From Streptomyces sp. NBC_00162 (GTDB lineage: Bacteria; Actinomycetota; Actinomycetes; Streptomycetales; Streptomycetaceae), in NCBI RefSeq assembly GCF_024611995.1, contig NZ_CP102509.1, positions 1 through 64,000 on the forward strand: DNA of 64,000 nucleotides, given 5' to 3'. Positions 62,679-64,000 of this stretch are shown one piece after another. Every line of letters starts with the position of its first letter. The stretch's first letter is position 1. Under the pieces are notes generated by a model. The model was not told the origin of the DNA. It was given only the letters and a program-made list of their open reading frames with translations, and searched no databases. The translations under genes were made by a program, and so were the position numbers.

Positions 62679-64000
62679 ATCCGGCTGTACTCGCGACTGC
62701 CCTCGGCGAATACCGCCCCGGCGGGGTCCTGCCCTCGGCGCAAGAACTGCTGGCGGCCATCACCCAACTGGAGATCGCCGCCTTCGGCAGAACCCAGGAG
62801 ATTCCGGACGATGTGCTGGCGACGGCGTGGCTCTTGCACGGACTGGCCGCGGTCGAGCCCGAGACTCCCGGGTTCGACCCGATGCGGACCCGGCAGGCCC
62901 TCGCGGTCAGCGCGCACGTGATGGACCTGGCCCTGGCCGACGAGCGACACTCCCCGACCGAGCGGCTGAGGATCGCCTTCGCCGCCCAGGCCGGGTACCG
63001 CCGGTGCGAGCAAGAGCCCAACGCCACCGCCGTCTACCGCCAGGTCAAGAACCTGGTGAACTTCACTTCCTCGCTCCCGGCGCACATCGACACCCTGGCC
63101 CTGGAGGCCGGTGTTGTGTTCCTGGCATTCGACCGGCCCGACCTAAATCGGGTCCTGTCCGCCTGGCGTCGGCAGTTCGCGGAGCTCCGTGAGCTGTTGG
63201 ACGGCGATCCGCTCGCGGGCACGATGTACGGACCTGCCGAAGCCGTCGTCGAAGCCGTCCACCTCCTGCGCCTGTACCTCTCGTTCGGCGATCCGGATCG
63301 CCTGCAGGATGCACAGGATTTGTTGGGCAGCGTGCTCGACGGCCAGGCCGGCCGCAGTGACCCGCCCGCTCGGTGGGTCGCGGCCCACCTCCTCGGCCTG
63401 AGCGGCGAGATGGCCGCCAGCAGCTTGTACACGCTGCTCCCGGGGGAACTCCGGATGCGGTCGCCCGGACCTTCGCGATGTCCGATCCGCCGGTGATGAC
63501 CCTGTGGCGCCCGCAGCGCCAGTTGCTGAACCTGGAACGGGGCAACCCGGTCGACCCCGCCACCAGCCGGAGCCTGATCAGCGTGCCCACCAGCGCGGGT
63601 AAGACGCTGATGGCCCAGCTGGTGATCTGTTCCCACCTGGCGCAGAAGCCCGGCCGCGTGGTCTATGTGTCGCCGATGCGCAGCCTGGGCCGGGAGATGC
63701 GGGCCGCGCTGCGGGGCCGGCTGCGGCTGCTGGAACGCAAGCTGGTCGCCGAGCAGCCGGACTTCCCGCTCGCCGACGGCAGCGGCTCCCTCGTCGGGGA
63801 CGTGGACATCGTGACCCCGGAGCGGCTCATGCACATGATCCGCAACAACCCGGGCGCAGCGCTGGACGAGGTCAGCCTCATCGTCGTCGACGAGGCCCAC
63901 CACCTCGCGCAGGGCCGGCGCGGTTTCGTACTGGAGAGCCTGCTCGCCCTTCTGCGGACCCGCTCCGACACCCGGCTGGTGCTGCTGTCTGCCGCTGTCG
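62663..64000 (+). CDS. DEAD/DEAH-box helicase, HamB-like (partial, frame break)
   Basis: GTG 62663 overlaps the nuclease gene by 16 nt. An N-terminal helical domain of ~265 residues (LPSAQELLAAITQLEIAAFG, AAQAGYRRCEQEPNATAVYR) is followed, after one G missing in the run at 63451-63455, by the helicase core: WRPQRQLLNLERG, Walker A SVPTSAGKTLMAQLVI, VYVSPMRSLGREM, VDIVTPERLMHMIRN, motif II IVVDEAHHLAQG, and LVLLSAAV (motif III) at the window edge. A superfamily 2 helicase continuing beyond 64000. Translational coupling to the nuclease supports a two-component defence system. Confidence 0.75.

Noticed and set aside
1..64000. CRISPR array
   Set aside because: No regularly spaced 23-40-bp repeats. 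The ~20-bp period units at 5454-5542, 6949-7004 and 28416-28474 are too short, with no unique spacers and no cas genes.
1..64000. tRNA or rRNA genes
   Set aside because: No cloverleaf-type segment with a CCA or T-loop consensus and no rRNA signature was noticed; a dedicated search was not possible.

Overview
The window is high-GC actinobacterial DNA and almost certainly Streptomyces: third-position G/C bias, GTG/TTG starts with GGAGG-type ribosome binding sites, Streptomyces-type DUF families, and IS256/ISL3/IS5/IS110/ISAzo13 elements. It looks like the end of a linear replicon (chromosome arm or linear plasmid). The first ~330 bp are packed with short palindromes whose loops are CTTCG, CTCCG or CTCAA, the hallmark of Streptomyces telomeres. 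What follows is a gene-poor, transposon-rich subtelomeric region full of gene fragments. No rRNA, tRNA, CRISPR array or core housekeeping gene was seen.

Layout. 1-7000: telomere-like palindromes, a decayed HTH/coiled-coil gene facing a tiny membrane protein, an SDR oxidoreductase and membrane proteins. 7000-10300: a module (two small DUF genes, an HTH/coiled-coil/membrane gene and a facing small membrane protein) that recurs at 28490-30755. 10300-17400: a membrane-protein operon between 79-bp repeats, a DUF6247/toxin remnant, a possible defence nuclease, an IS5-type element, integrase debris and a DUF5713 gene. 17453-18851 and 35799-37197: inverted copies of one IS256 element. Between them lie the most interesting locus, a RiPP biosynthetic cluster (24091 down to 19100), and the second copy of the 7-10 kb module. 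32924-35286: an ISL3 element carrying DUF6368. 37161-39929: an ECF sigma-factor operon whose last gene was cut by IS256. 41.8-44.5 kb: DUF5677 and an ATP-dependent DNA ligase. 45-48.6 kb: IS debris and an IS5-type element. 48.7-51.2 kb: patatin/DUF3376. 52-53 kb: a secreted NucA/NucB-type nuclease. 55-57.7 kb: a two-component system facing a small secreted cystine protein. 57896-60699: an ISL3 element carrying a barstar-like gene. 60.8 kb to the edge: a Toprim-like gene, a PD-(D/E)XK nuclease and a DEAD/DEAH helicase resembling Hachiman (HamAB).

How the genes work together. The RiPP cluster is one tight minus-strand operon: a 64-aa precursor ending in Asp, a DUF692/MNIO iron oxygenase, its partner protein, a B12-dependent radical SAM enzyme and a SAM methyltransferase. 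This set resembles the MNIO pathways that modify a C-terminal Asp. Four loci repeat one arrangement, a regulator-like HTH/coiled-coil protein divergent from a tiny one-helix membrane protein, which may be an undescribed two-gene system. Several genes here are disrupted by single-base frame breaks, some in G/C runs, so part of the apparent decay may be assembly error and should be checked against reads.
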